Source of the DNA: Ulota crispa
Taxonomy: Eukaryota; Streptophyta; Bryopsida; Orthotrichales; Orthotrichaceae
Reading direction: 5' to 3'
Length of the DNA: 64,000 nt
Assembly: GCA_963920765.1 (NCBI GenBank)
Contig: OY987248.1
Span: forward strand, 2,609,001 to 2,673,000
Shown in pieces: positions 1-11,759 of the stretch; position 1 is the stretch's first letter, and every line of letters starts with the position of its first letter. Made by a program: the position numbers and the translations under genes. The notes beneath the pieces were generated by a model. It saw nothing but the letters and a program-made list of their open reading frames with translations. It ran no database searches and was not told the origin of the DNA.

Positions 1-16
1 GTCCTTTAGGGGTTAA
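1..16. repeat. Truncated right end of a TTAA-family MITE
   Basis: The window opens with GTCCTTTAGGGGTTAA, the same terminus seen at the right ends of complete elements ending at 16445, 20117 and 35005. The rest lies outside the window. The stretch 17-621 that follows has no coding signal or repeat that I can recognise. Confidence 0.7.
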
Positions 17-621
17 AAAGACTCCAATTTCAATTTGAGCTTGTTGTAATTCAAGTTTCTAAAATTCGGGTCGATTGGGCATACTCTTGAAACAAGGAAC
101 CACATCAAGAGTGCAACTTGGAACAGCATAGAGAATGACTTAGAACAAATTTTGGAACAAAGAGTGGGGAGTTGTTAAAATCCTTTCATTGTAAACACTT
201 GAATGTAAACCAAAATGTTCACAGATGATGCAAAATATAGAAAAACTTGTACCGATTTGTTTTGATATTGCTAATATTTTTGGTAAATATCTCAAGTTTT
301 ATGAGCATATTTACCAACATTCGTTACCATCTTGAGCTAATTGTAGATAAACCCATCCGTGGTCACTAGTCTACAGTACTAAACTAAAAAATGAATGCGT
401 GGGAATGACATACTGTACTCTGTTTTCTAATAAACCTCTTCATCTTGCCTTGATTTCAAAGTCATGTCAGTCACCATAGCTCATCACAACACTGATCAAG
501 GACTGTGCCTAACTTAAAATAAAACCAATTCTAGGGGTCAACCGCACTTGGCTCCTAGTGGAACTCAAAAAACTGAAAAAAAATCATGATAGTACCGATC
601 CTTAATGTTTCTTACTGATGC

Positions 622-1279
622 TTAACCCCTCACCGCCCATGGTATTTTTGAGTATCTCAAAATTTGCTTGCTTGAAAGTGAACAAAATGTCGGCATTTTG
701 ATCAATCGTATCAATTATCACTAAAGTGCAACTGTACAAATTCAAAGTAGATATGATATAGATCACATAGGAAAAGAAGTCACAACAATATCATTTATGA
801 ATTGAAAGATTATAATGTTTCATCATGAGGGTGTTAAAACTGCAAAAGTGATGTGAAGTCTTTCAATCCTCTTTTTACATCTCAATCCTAAAACTGAGGG
901 TACCAAAAAAATATTAGTATGTCAAGTATAACATGTATAACCCCAATCTATTTACAGCTTCTCAAAATCTATTCTACAATTTTTTTAATTGAATTTTTAA
1001 TGTGATTTTTTCTTCAAGTTCTAATGTACTTGAGGCTCATTTGCAAGAGCCTTCAACACTAGAAAGTGAAAATTTGCAGTGGACACCCTTGCACAAAATC
1101 TTGAATAGACAAATCACTTTAATTCATTTTCAAAATCAGACTCCTAATGCTAAAACTAGACTTCAATAAGAATTTAAAAATAATAATAATCAATAAAAAA
1201 AATCTTGAAGAAAGGCTGCACATCTTTGAATAAGATTTAGAGGGGCCCGGTTTAGGCACCTTGTGCATTGAGGGGTTAA
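622..1279. mobile_element. TTAA-flanked MITE, CACCGCCCA subfamily, copy 1
   Basis: This is a 658-bp element, counting the flanking TTAA on both sides. The left end reads TTAACCCCTCACCGCCCA. The right end is a weaker inverted copy ending TTGAGGGGTTAA. It has no coding capacity. The copy at 11107-11759 is nearly identical along its length, differing by one 4-bp indel near the left end and scattered substitutions. TTAA target sites and C-rich termini recall piggyBac or Kolobok elements, but no transposase was seen, so the superfamily is inference. Confidence 0.8.
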
Positions 1280-2725
1280 TGGCTTTTCTTAAGCAAATAA
1301 TTACTAGGGGCCGTTCACGGTATTCTTCTCTCCCCAAATTCCAAGTTGAGCACCATATCCCAACTTTGATGGATTGGTTTAGAGGGGATAGAAGGAAAGA
1401 TTACATTAGAATGAGTGAAAACTCTATGTAAATAAATTGTTGGGGCTGCGCTCCCCATGGACTTCCTTTTTTGCCAAAATTAACTCTTGGAGCAAGGCAT
1501 AAAAACCCACAAAATGAGATGCTTAATGTGTAAGCATTTCTAAGTGAATTGGGACGTAGAATCTAGTGTAAAGCCATGAGTCCCTAATTATCAACCTCTC
1601 CAATTGAAAGTAGAAAATACATTGGAACTTTGGGCATTGTGAGAATTGACTCCTAGGTCGTCCCAGTTTTCAACATCACTAAGTTTCAATCCTCAGCATC
1701 CCCTACGTCCTAGTTCTCAACTACCCCTCATTCTCAAATTTCAACCCCGTTACCAACGAAATAATGAGGGTCTAGTGCAACAAGGGGCATACACAGTGGG
1801 ACCCACCAGGAGGTCCTAATTTTCAACCTTTGAGAATACCAGGGAACTTGGGACATGATGTGAATCACCCCCATTAGCCATGTAACGATAACCAACATCT
1901 GTGACAGGTTTAAATTTTACTTCAAAGCAAAATTGATGTACCTTCTCTCAATGCGAGCTTGCTGCAGTGTAAAGCAGCTTAGTTACTTTCTAGGGAAAAT
2001 CTCAAAAAACATCCCTATACGAACCTTTTTTGTGTTCTGAAACATACTTTTGTAATTTTCTAAAGTGTAAAAATATATTTGTAGAGTTCTATAAAGGACC
2101 TACACTCTAGTGATATATTGAAGCAGCACGTACTTTCAAGGTACTAATGCTTCCACGCCGAATTTAGCAAAACATTGTGTTTATTGAAGGCAAATATTTC
2201 AATTGTAAAAATGAATTTGCAAATATATGTGAGAACTAAAAAAACATATATACCAAAAATGGGAAAATTAAATAATAGTTGAAATACAAAAGCAAAAGAA
2301 GAGATGAATTCAAATCATGTATGGGTGGTTGCAAGGACAATTGTATATTTTTTGCTAGCCGCAATGTAATTACACTATAGTACTATGCATGGTTGTCACG
2401 TTTGATCTACCCTAAACCGCCTCCCTATCCAACACAAACACAAATAGTCAAGGCGCAAATGCAAGCGGATTTTCTTTGTTTATTTTAAAATCAGGTCTCA
2501 AATGCAACCTTGCATCCACTCCTTGAAGTCCGCGCCCTATTTTCAAAATGGATAATCACGTCACATGGTCCAAACTGCTCGCCCATCTGTCCTTTGGCCT
2601 AAACTTGCCCTAAGTAACAACCTTTGTAATGTGGAACCTCTATGAAAGTATTTTGCAATTTCAAAAATTATAAGAATATTCTAAAAAACACAAAAACTTA
2701 TGGGGCTCTTTTCAAATGTTCCTTA
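1280..2725. other. Intergenic, no gene seen; weak direct repeat
   Basis: No convincing coding region was found on either strand. A diverged direct repeat of about 70 bp starts near 1580 and again near 1813. Both copies carry 'CCTAAT.TTCAACCT' followed by 'GGAACTT.GG'. The rest is AT-rich and featureless by eye. Confidence 0.4.
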
Positions 2726-3356
2726 AGTTAACATCCACACTAAATAGTACATTCAAGTTACCCCAAACTAATTTTTTGAGACTTTTCACTCTATTTAAAT
2801 ATTTACCAAGACTACAATTACTTTTGTCAATAATTATTGTGATAAACAATGAAGGAAACAAGCAAAGGTTAGGCATAGCAACAAGTGCCAAAGTCAAAAA
2901 GCAAGGAGGTTGGAACTTTAAACATAATCAGAAATTACTATAGCATAAAGAGAGTTGAATGCCCTCTAGGTGGCTAAGGGTGTGTCAGGAGGTAACTTTG
3001 CCAAGGTAAGGCAACCTAAATGTTAAGGCAACCTAAATGCACTATTTGGTGTACACCAAATAGTGCATTTAGGTTGTCTTAACAATTAGGTTTCTTTACC
3101 TTGGCAAAGCTACCTCATGACCCATAGTTTAATCACTTAAAGATGCATGTAACTCTTTAGATATTAGGATTTCACATGATTTACCATATGGACATAACTG
3201 ATTTGTTTTTCTACATTTATGTTGTTATTGCCAAGGCCTTTAAAATTTGCTTATTACAATAATTATTGAAGAACTTTACTGTAATAATAGTTAGTATTTA
3301 AATAGTGCAAAATTAGTGTGGGGCAACCTAAATGCACTATTTGGTGTAGGTTATGA
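2726..3356. mobile_element. Inverted-repeat element with a nested fold-back
   Basis: Ends at about 2726-2765 and 3314-3356 are inverted copies of each other, around the core AAATAGTACATTCAAGTTA and AACCTAAATGCACTATTT. Similarity is clear but imperfect. The interior holds the near-perfect hairpin 2983-3124, which uses the same terminal sequence. No coding region was recognised. Confidence 0.5.
2983..3124. mobile_element. Near-perfect hairpin MITE (fold-back)
   Basis: Two arms of about 65-68 bp meet at about 3053 with almost no loop (GGTGTACACC at the centre). Both arms carry CCTAAATGCACTATTTGGTG, and the outer parts match as TTTGCCAAGGTAA against TTACCTTGGCAAA. The structure is a compact fold-back element. 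No target duplication was established. Confidence 0.75.
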
Positions 3357-3650
3357 AGGGTTGGATGTTTTGGTTCTGAGAAGAAGGAAGGAAGAGCCAG
3401 CTGGTCAGGAGCACTGGAACTCTCCATCACCCCCTGCCAGTCCAGCCCATGTGAGGATCAAAGGGGGACACTTCTCCGCCATGCCAGAAGAAAGATTGAA
3501 CTCATGTGTTTCCCAGGCCTTACGGCAGACTTCCATGTGCCACCAAAAGTTAGGAGAAAGTTCAAGACATAAGACTCATTCCCAGTTTGTTGGTTCTCGA
3601 CCAAGGAGGCTTTGTGTTGAGAAAAGCTCACCTTGAGGAAGTTTGAGTAA

Positions 3651-4273
3651 CCCTTAAATGACCATTGTCTCTTTAGAGGACAAATGGGATTTTGGGCATG
3701 TATCTATGGCTAAACTACTTTGCGTGATTTTCTGAAACTTTTATTGAAGGTGAGGAATTCAAAAATCTACGTGGGAATGTAAATTTTTCTTCATTCCGAC
3801 ATTTATTGAAGAAGTGTAAAATGAAAACCTAGAAAACGATGCTCCCTAGGCAGTCAAAAACTTCTTTAAAATTTTCATCATTTTCAAATAAAAATCTGAA
3901 ATAGGTTCTTTAGACTTATATAGACGTGGAGAGCTTTGAATCATTCAATTTTTATAAATGAGATGAAAGTTATGAGAAGTTTTGGTTTGCGGGTAGGTGT
4001 GGTTTCAAGTCTAAAGAACCTATTTCAGATTTTTATTTGAAAAAAATGAAATTTTTAAAGAAGTTTTTGGCTGCCCGGGGAGCATCATTTTCCAGGTTTT
4101 CATTTTTAACTTCTTCAATAAATATTGGAATGAAGAAAAATTTACATTCCCACGTAGATTTTTGAATTCCTCACCTTCAATAAAAGTTTCAGAAAATCAC
4201 GCAAAGTAGTTTAGCCATAGATACATGCCCAAAATCCCATTTGTCCTCCAAAAGGGCCCTCGGTCATTTAGGG
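3651..4273. mobile_element. Long-hairpin MITE of the TTAA family with AGTAA duplication
   Basis: The termini are CCCTTAAATGACC and GGTCATTTAGGG. Both sides are flanked by AGTAA (3646-3650 and 4274-4278) instead of the usual TTAA. The arms (about 3651-3925 and 4007-4273) are long inverted copies, for example GGACAAATGGGATTTTGGGC against GCCCAAAATCCCATTTGTCC. A transcript would fold into a long double-stranded RNA. Matching non-TTAA flanks support a true target-site duplication. Confidence 0.8.
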
Positions 4274-4491
4274 AGTAAGATAAGAGGCTCATGAATCGTG
4301 CAGTCATTTTGAACCGCCTTGTAGGAGTTTCAAAAACCATGCACTCAATTTCTTATAATTACTCATGTTTTTTGTGTTCAAAATTTGTACTTGTGCATGC
4401 TTTAGAACTTCAAGAGAGTGACATGAGCTACCACTAAGTGTGTTTATTGTCATAATTGTGTTCAGATTTGTCTTTCAGTAAAATATAGATA

Positions 4492-5758
4492 TAAAGTAGG
4501 GTGCTCAAAAACCGTTCATCTAAGGGCTGAAACTCATTATTGGGGAGGTGAAACTTCTTGAAATAGTTTTCAATAAATTTCCCTTGAAAGACAAGAGAAA
4601 TTGGCATCTATCCCAATTTTTTTCATATTTTATGGAGCTTTGTGGAATTAGTTATGAAATTTTGAAGTGGAAAGGTCATAAGTCTCTAAAACCGCCCACC
4701 TTCCCAAATGTATGTCCCATGTACAATACTTGGACAAAAAAAATTGCTACCCCCCTTTTGTCACTTTGATCACTCACGAAATTTAGCCCTTTAGTAAATA
4801 CAATTGGAGTTTATTTATTGCATCATGGATGTTATGTTCTTACTAGTAATCCCAGTCTCGCATACCAAAAATCAGTTTATTCATTGCATCATGGATGTTA
4901 AGTTCTTACTAGTAATCCTAGTCACACATACCAAAAATCAACTTCAAAAAATCAAAACCCAATTTTTGGAGAATTGCTTTGTATAGTAACCATGGGTTTA
5001 CAAGAAGATTGATTGAAAAACATTGGTGATGAATTTTTGAGATTTGATTGCATGGGTATGTAGGAAACATCCATACGCACGTTTTCCATGATAAAAAAAA
5101 CCCCCTTAAGTAACAAATTTTTAATCTACAAAAATTTAAGTGCAACCTTTATTATGTCCAAGTTTTGTAGAATATTTATTTTTATGTTTTAACTAGCTTT
5201 TCACTAAAGAAACATAATATCATGTTCAAAAGTACAAACTTATTCACAATGTATGAGTAAAAAAACTGATTTTCATAATGAAATGTCTATTTTAAAATTT
5301 GGGCATATTAAAGGTTGCACTTAAATTTTTGTAGATTAAAATTTTGTTACTTAACGAGGTCTTTTTTATCATGGAAAATGTGCGTATGGATGTTTCCTAC
5401 ATACCCATGTGCACAATCAAATCTCAAAAATTTATCACCAATATTTTTCAATCAATCTTCTTGTAAAACCATGGTTATTATACAAAGCAATTCACCAAAA
5501 TTGGGTTTTGATTTTTTGAAGTTGACTTTTGGTATGTGTGACTAGGATTACTAGTAAGAATTTAACATCCATGATGCAATAAATGAACTCCAACTGTAAA
5601 TTCCGTGAGTAATCAAAGTGACAAAAGGGGAGTGGCAAGTTTTTTGTCCGGGTATTGTACATTGTTGAAAGGCTATGAATAAGAACATGTACTAGCATAG
5701 TACATTTGGGGAGGTGAGCAATTTTAGAGCGTGAGAGGAATATGAGCAAACTACCTTA
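4492..5758. mobile_element. 1.27-kb long inverted-repeat element
   Basis: Arms of about 400 bp (4700-5145 and 5315-5720) are inverted copies; both include the motif around CATCATGGATGTTA and a CTTACTAGTAATCC block. Open frames of 75-76 codons on opposite strands are mirror images created by the repeat and are not genes. The outer ends, TAAAGTAGGGTGCTC and GAGCAAACTACCTTA, match imperfectly. A degenerate copy of the same end lies at about 4275. The arm core is related to the hairpin at 13794-14666. Confidence 0.65.
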
Positions 5759-6508
5759 TGTCATACTAATATAAATGAAAACTAGTTCTCAATCATGATT
5801 TGAGTATTAAAGTATGTAATGGGTGCTTGCATGCTTTAAGTGCCTTATTAGAGAATTCTTGGCTTTGTAGTGATTGCTTTTAGGACTCATGTGCTCCATT
5901 TACAAGCCGTTTTTGCATCATGAATGCTACCACCTATGATCAAGAATAGCTACCTATGCACCTTTTGCTTTGATGAATTATAATTAATTCAACAAACTCA
6001 AAAAAAATTCAAATTGAATGGCCACAAAATTGTCTCTTTTTGGCTTTCAACCAAAATGATTTCCAAATTGCTAAATTGACTTGATTTTTGTACAAACATT
6101 GTCTTTCCCTTAGATGGTCGGTTTATTCAAGCCTCCTACCTTACATATCTTACTCAAAAACAAACAAAGCACGTGCAAGAGAGATAGAGCTTCAGGTGGC
6201 GTAGTTGCATGTTAACAAAAGCATCATCCATTGCTTCCATGTGAGATGGGAGAAAACAAGCAAACATATAGGATTGCTTTGTCATTAACCCTTCAAGGAC
6301 CATAGGGCATAGTATATATGCTGCTGTATAATTGGTATTTGCTACCGGTAAGAAGTTTTAATTTGGGATCTCAAGTAGCTCACTAGAATCGCTTTGATCT
6401 ATTCTCCAATTTCTTTGTTGATCTCAAATGCAATAAAGGTGTGAATCTATTCCAAATCCAAGAAAAAAAACCTTTTATTCTACTAGTTGCAGGGGGCAGC
6501 TGTGTCCT
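5759..6508. other. Intergenic, nothing recognised
   Basis: AT-rich sequence with no open frame of interest and no clear inverted or tandem repeat by eye. Confidence 0.5.
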
Positions 6509-7475
6509 TTAACCCCTAAAGGCCCATTGTCCCCTCAGGGGATAAATGGGATTTTGGGCAAGTACCTATGGCTAAACTACTTTCTGTGATTTTTTGAAAC
6601 TTTTATTGAAGGTATGCAATTCAAAGATCTACGTGGGCATCTAATTTTTTCTTCATTTTGACATTTATTGAAGAAGTTATGCATGAATTTCTGAAAAAGG
6701 GTGAGGCGGGCAGCCCAAAAAAAATTCAAAATTGTATTTTTTTAAAATAAAAATCTGAAATTGGTTCTTTGGATTTTTATATAAATGGAAATCTTTGAAT
6801 CATTCAATTTTGATAAATGAGATGAAATTTATGAGAAGTTTTAGTTTGCGGGTAGGTATGGGATTCCCAAACCTCCATTCCTTTTCCCCCTTGTAGAGCT
6901 TGTTGCTTTACTTTTTTGAGCTCTTTGTGTATTTGTTTTTTGACTCTTTTTTTTTGCAAGTTGTAGTAGACTAAGATTCCTTGGTTTTTGCCATTTGGAT
7001 CAAAGTAATTTGGGTTTTTGAATTTTACATAAATCCTCCAATTTTGCCTAGTGTATATGCAAATTTCATGACCTTACAACATTGCAAGATTATACAAAGT
7101 ATGATCCACACCTCTGTTTCATTTGAAAATTCTCCCACATTTACCTAACTTGGTCTTCTACATGGGAAAAATAAACCTTTACTTTGCATAGAGCAATTTT
7201 TTTGATATAGGAGCCGTCAAAGGCTTCTGAACTTTTTGGGCAGCAATGAAAAAAACTGTTTTTTTCACTTCTTATGTGAATATCTCACTCCTCACCATCT
7301 AGAATGAGCTATTTTTTTTTCCATAGGTACCTCCCATTGTCTAGGGCAAGATCTTACAATTGGATTTCTAAAAATAAAAAATAAAAATAAAAATAAAACA
7401 TTTCTCCTCACTCTCCTAAAAATTGCAGTTTTGAGTGATTTTCACAAAAAAAGGGCTTGGGCCTTTATGGCTTAA
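6509..7475. mobile_element. TTAA-family MITE, hairpin subfamily
   Basis: The left end is TTAACCCCTAAAGGCCCATT. The right end is a decayed copy, GGGCCTTTATGGCTTAA. The left interior shares a long block with the elements at 3651 and 15715 (GGGATTTTGGGCAAGTACC, then CTATGGCTAAACTACTTT). A short A-rich tandem tract (AAAAATA units, about 7365-7400) lies inside. No coding region. Confidence 0.65.
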
Positions 7476-7478
7476 GGG

Positions 7479-9363
7479 TTAACCCCTAAAGGATCAAGGG
7501 CATATTTTGAGAGAAAAACTCAGAAACTCCCAACTTTTAGTGCATTGCCCAAAATTGATTGATTTTTTTATATCAATTTCAATCGTATAAAAGTGTGTAA
7601 AATAGATAAATCAATATGTGCAAAAAAAAATCAACTCATTTGACCACGTGGATTGTAAGATTATAAATTTTGAAGTGAGAAAAACAACTTTTTTCATTCT
7701 TGCAAAACAAGGTTAGCACACTTTGAGTCTTTCTAGAATAATTTTTTTACTCTACACAAAAATGAGCTTTTTGACCATTCACAAGTCTATGATGTTATGT
7801 TCACTCCTGAAAAATTTAGATGCAAATACAGAATCTAACTCATTTTGAATCACCCTGCAATGCAAGGAGGTTTAATGAATTGGCAATACATTAGTCATTC
7901 TTTCATGATTTCTTGTGCAATAAGGAAGTTTTTTTCTTTTTTGGAATTTGAACAATAAAAAGTTAGAGACAAACATTTGGAATATGCAAAAAAAGTTTCA
8001 AGAGCCTTGGATTTATAGATTAACGCGTTATTTGTTAAATTGGGAAAAACAGAGGTACCATTTTGTATTCCACCTTAAACCCAAAATGTCACCTTAAACT
8101 AGATTTGAAGGTATCAAATTTAGTCTGAGCCACTAAGATTTTTTCCCTAGCAAATTCCTCCTCTTAGGTGAGGGCATGTGTACAAAAAAAACATTGTGAG
8201 CTTAGTTTTGGGTGGTCACCTGAACTCTTCAAAAGTCCCAAAATGTAATAATTTTCCCAATTTAATGAATAATAGGTGAGATTAAAAGATAATAGGGCCT
8301 GAAGTTAGAGGAATTTTTTTCTTGAAGCTGCCCAAACATAGTTAAAAATCTTTGACTCCCTTCAAAATGTGATGTGAGAGCTTAAATCTTTTTTCCTTTC
8401 TTTTGACAATTGTACACCATGTTTTTTTAGTTACATACTGCCAAATTTCAAAAGTTGATGAGAGTTTTAGCATAAGATTCTCCAAAGATGCCCAAGCTAC
8501 CTAAGTTGCCCAAATTCTTTTGCGCAACATAACTTTTGAACCAAGCATCCAATTTGGGAAAAAATTAGATTTCCACTTGGGAGATACTTATTTGCACCTT
8601 TTGTAACAATTTTGAGAACATCCAATAAAAATTAACTCCATATGACCCTACCCAAGTTCTCAAGTGGCTGTTGAACAGCCACTTGGTCCTTTAGGTTATA
8701 GTTTTTTCTACATCTAAAGCTTTGATTCATTCCATTTGGACTACTTATGAGAAAGTTATGGACAATCTTGTTTTTTTGGCAATTCAGGCATCCTCTTGAA
8801 AAAATAACTTATAAACTTCTTTTTTGAATGCAAGTATAACATTTTTTCAAAAAAAATTGTTTTAGAGTGTGAAGTTTGCTTTCTAGAACAATCTCACCAT
8901 TGGGATTATTGCATTTCAATTCCATTGCAAGGTTATTAGCAATTTAAGTTTTGTTCAATCTCATACCTTCTCCTACCTAATGTTTTTTTTTAAGAATGAA
9001 AATTAATTATTTTTTGTTTCTTTTTTTTTTCCCAAGACTACCAACTCAACTTCCCACCATGCAAAAATAGAATTCCAAAATCTGTGGTGCAAAAAATTTA
9101 AGTTAGAAAAGTTCAAAGTGAAATAATCTAATCATGCAAGTTGCAAAAAAAGTTGTTTTTTACTTTTTAAATGAAAATATCTTCCAATCTGTGCGGTCAA
9201 AGTTCTTGAGTTTTGTATGACACACTCCTATACTAGTTCAGTACAAGATCCTATAGTCAAATATGAAAAAGATTAATTTTCAAACTTTTTTACTCTTTGC
9301 CATAGAAGTGACAAATTTGAGTGTCTTTTGACAAAATAAAGGCCATGGTCCTTTAGGGGTTAA
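7479..9363. mobile_element. Composite TTAA-family element with nested insertions
   Basis: The outer ends are TTAACCCCTAAAGGATC and GGTCCTTTAGGGGTTAA. An additional internal right-type end (TTGGTCCTTTAGG) occurs at about 8683-8697. The part from there to 9363 matches the last ~665 bp of the element at 19192-20117. The region is therefore probably two elements joined or nested. It begins 3 bp after the previous element. No protein-coding signal. Confidence 0.6.
8022..8277. mobile_element. Small inverted-repeat MITE nested in a TTAA-family element
   Basis: Left end AACGCGTTATTTGTTAAATT and an inverted right part TTTCCCAATTTAATGAATAA. The termini are diverged copies of the perfect termini at 41582-41885, so both appear to belong to one family of about 250-300 bp. 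Confidence 0.5.
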
Positions 9364-10435
9364 TGGAACTTGCTAATTGGGACGTAGTATGAATTAACTC
9401 TTACTACTTGTGATGGACTTAAAACAAAATTTTAGCAACAAAAGCCAATAGTTAATGAAGTCAGCCAAAAAAATCTGTACTCTCAAAACTATGCAGGTTT
9501 GGCGCTTTTCAAAACAAGGAACTTGCAAAACCTAGGGTTGCTTCACGCTAGGAGTCGAAGTCATTAAATTTGAGGCCATTTCAACCAAAATGTTAGCCCA
9601 AATGGTTTTAAGTACAACTCAAGCACTCATTACAATTAGATTATGGGGGCCGTTTTTCTTGTGTGTGAAGATCTTGAGGCCAAAAGTCAAGGCCAGTAGT
9701 AGTACAAACCTTGAAAATTTTGGTAGAAGAAACCAATTATAGCCAGAGATATTTTATATTAAATCCTAGGACGCTCACAATCTCAAAAGAATAACTTTAC
9801 TATTCAAATTATCATATTTTACCAAAATCCAACGACGGCCCTATGCTAAAGAATCGGCCTTCAATTTTCATTCAACCCGATCTTTAAAGTTGAGACCATG
9901 TCAAGTTTTTTCAAATCCTAAAACATGTTCTCAAAATTTGGCCGTGATCCTTCTGTAACGACCTTGGGGCAATTTTAGAATATTAACAAATGAGAGACTG
10001 GAATCAGGAGTTGTAGAGGCTCCAAAAGAGCCTCTAGTACATACCTATTCTCAAGTATTTAAGGGTTTAGGGTATCACAAGGTCTCAAAAAATTCAAGAA
10101 AAAAATCTTTAGGATTAATCTTTCAACAAGCTATTATGGAACATTTTGTGGAATAAAGTATTGTAGAATATTTTATATTAAATGGCAAAGTTATAGCTCA
10201 TACGGTCCCTAAAAGCAACTTTAGACTAATGGCCTAAAACTATTTGGATGTGAACCTATATTGGCACTTGATGGTCCCAATCCCAACCCTCCTAAACCAG
10301 CTTAGCGAGCAACACGTGGTAGGATTTGCTTGTGCAATTAGTATTCACTGCTCCACTTTGGGTTCACAATGAGTGGTGAAACTCTCAAATATAAGGTGTG
10401 GATTTGCACACCGCTCGGCATTGGGTGTGTTTACT
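9364..10435. other. Intergenic, nothing recognised
   Basis: No convincing gene, tRNA-like fold or clear repeat was seen on either strand. Confidence 0.5.
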
Positions 10436-11087
10436 TTAACCCCTAAATGCCCAAGGGCTTTTTTGAAATTCTAGGAATTTGCTCTAAATTGAACAAAGAG
10501 CCAACATTTTGATGAGTTGTATTGATTTGTGTGAAATTGTAACCATACAAATTCAACCTGGATATGTTAGAGATCACATAGGAAAAGAAAACATAACAAA
10601 ATCACTTATAGATTGAAAGATTATGAAGTTTGATTAAGAGGGTGTCAAAATTGTGAAAATGACTTGAAGTCTTTCAATCATCTTTTTGCATGTAAGATTT
10701 TAAAAAATGGTAACAAAAAAAATTATGTTAAAGGACATAACATACATAACTTCAATCAATTTAAGGCTTTTTATGATATTTTCTTCAAAATCTTAAAATG
10801 GATTTCTAGTGTAATTTTTCCTCCAAGAGCTAGTGTATTTGAGGCACATTTCCAAGAGATCTCAACACTAAGAAAGTCAAGATTGCAATGAACACCTTTG
10901 TACAAAATCTTGAATAGAAAAATCACAATCAATCATTTTCACAATCAAAATTTTGATGCCAAAACTAGCCTTGAAAAAGAACATACCATAAGTATAAACT
11001 ACTAAAAATAGCAACTTAGTTAGGTTTTATTGAATTTCAAAATGTTGTTTACACCAAAATGTGGTGCCTTGGGCATTTAGGGGTTAA
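10436..11087. mobile_element. TTAA-flanked MITE, AAATGCCCAAGG subfamily
   Basis: This is a 652-bp element with near-perfect termini TTAACCCCTAAATGCCCAAG and CTTGGGCATTTAGGGGTTAA. The interior is related to 17505-18158 and, more distantly, to the elements at 622 and 11107; all carry ATCACATAGGAAAAGAA. An open frame of 75 codons inside shows no protein similarity I recognise. Confidence 0.8.
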
Positions 11088-11106
11088 TCCTAGTGGAAAG
11101 CTTGTC

Positions 11107-11759
11107 TTAACCCCTCACTGCCCATGGTATTTTTGAGTATCTCAAAATTTGCTTGAAAGTGAACAAAATGTCGGCATTTTGATCAATCGTATCAATTATC
11201 ACTAAAGTGCAACTGTACAAATTCAAAGTAGATATGATATAGATCACATAGGAAAAGAAGTCACAACAATATCATTTATGAATTGAAAGATTATAATGTT
11301 TCATCATGAGGGTGTTAAAACTGCAAAAGTGATGTGAAGTCTTTCAATCCTCTTTTTACATCTCAATCCTAAAACTGAGGGTACCAAAAAAATATTAGTA
11401 TGTCAAGTATAACATGTATAACCCCAATCTATTTACAGCTTCTCAAAATCTATTCTACAATTTTTTTAATTGAATTTTTAATGTGATTTTTTCTTCAAGT
11501 TCTAATGTACTTGAGGCTCATTTGCAAGAGCCTTCAACACTAAAAAGTGAAGATTTGCAATGGACACCCTTGCACAAAATCTTGAATAGACAAATCACTT
11601 TAATGCATTTTCAAAATCAAATTCCTAATACTAAAACTAAACTTCAATAAGAATTTAAAAATGTTAATAATCACTAAAAAAAAACTTAAAAAATATTGCA
11701 CATCTCTGAATAAAACTCAGAGAGGCCCGATTTGGGCCCCTTGGGCGGTGAGGGGTTAA
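11107..11759. mobile_element. TTAA-flanked MITE, CACCGCCCA subfamily, copy 2
   Basis: A 653-bp element with left end TTAACCCCTCACTGCCCA and right end GGGCGGTGAGGGGTTAA. Its termini are better preserved than those of copy 1 at 622-1279. It lies only 19 bp from the end of the element at 10436-11087, so two family members sit side by side. Confidence 0.82.

Noticed and set aside
4918..5545. Two similar 75-76-codon proteins on opposite strands
   Set aside because: They are mirror translations of the arms of one long inverted repeat, not a gene pair.
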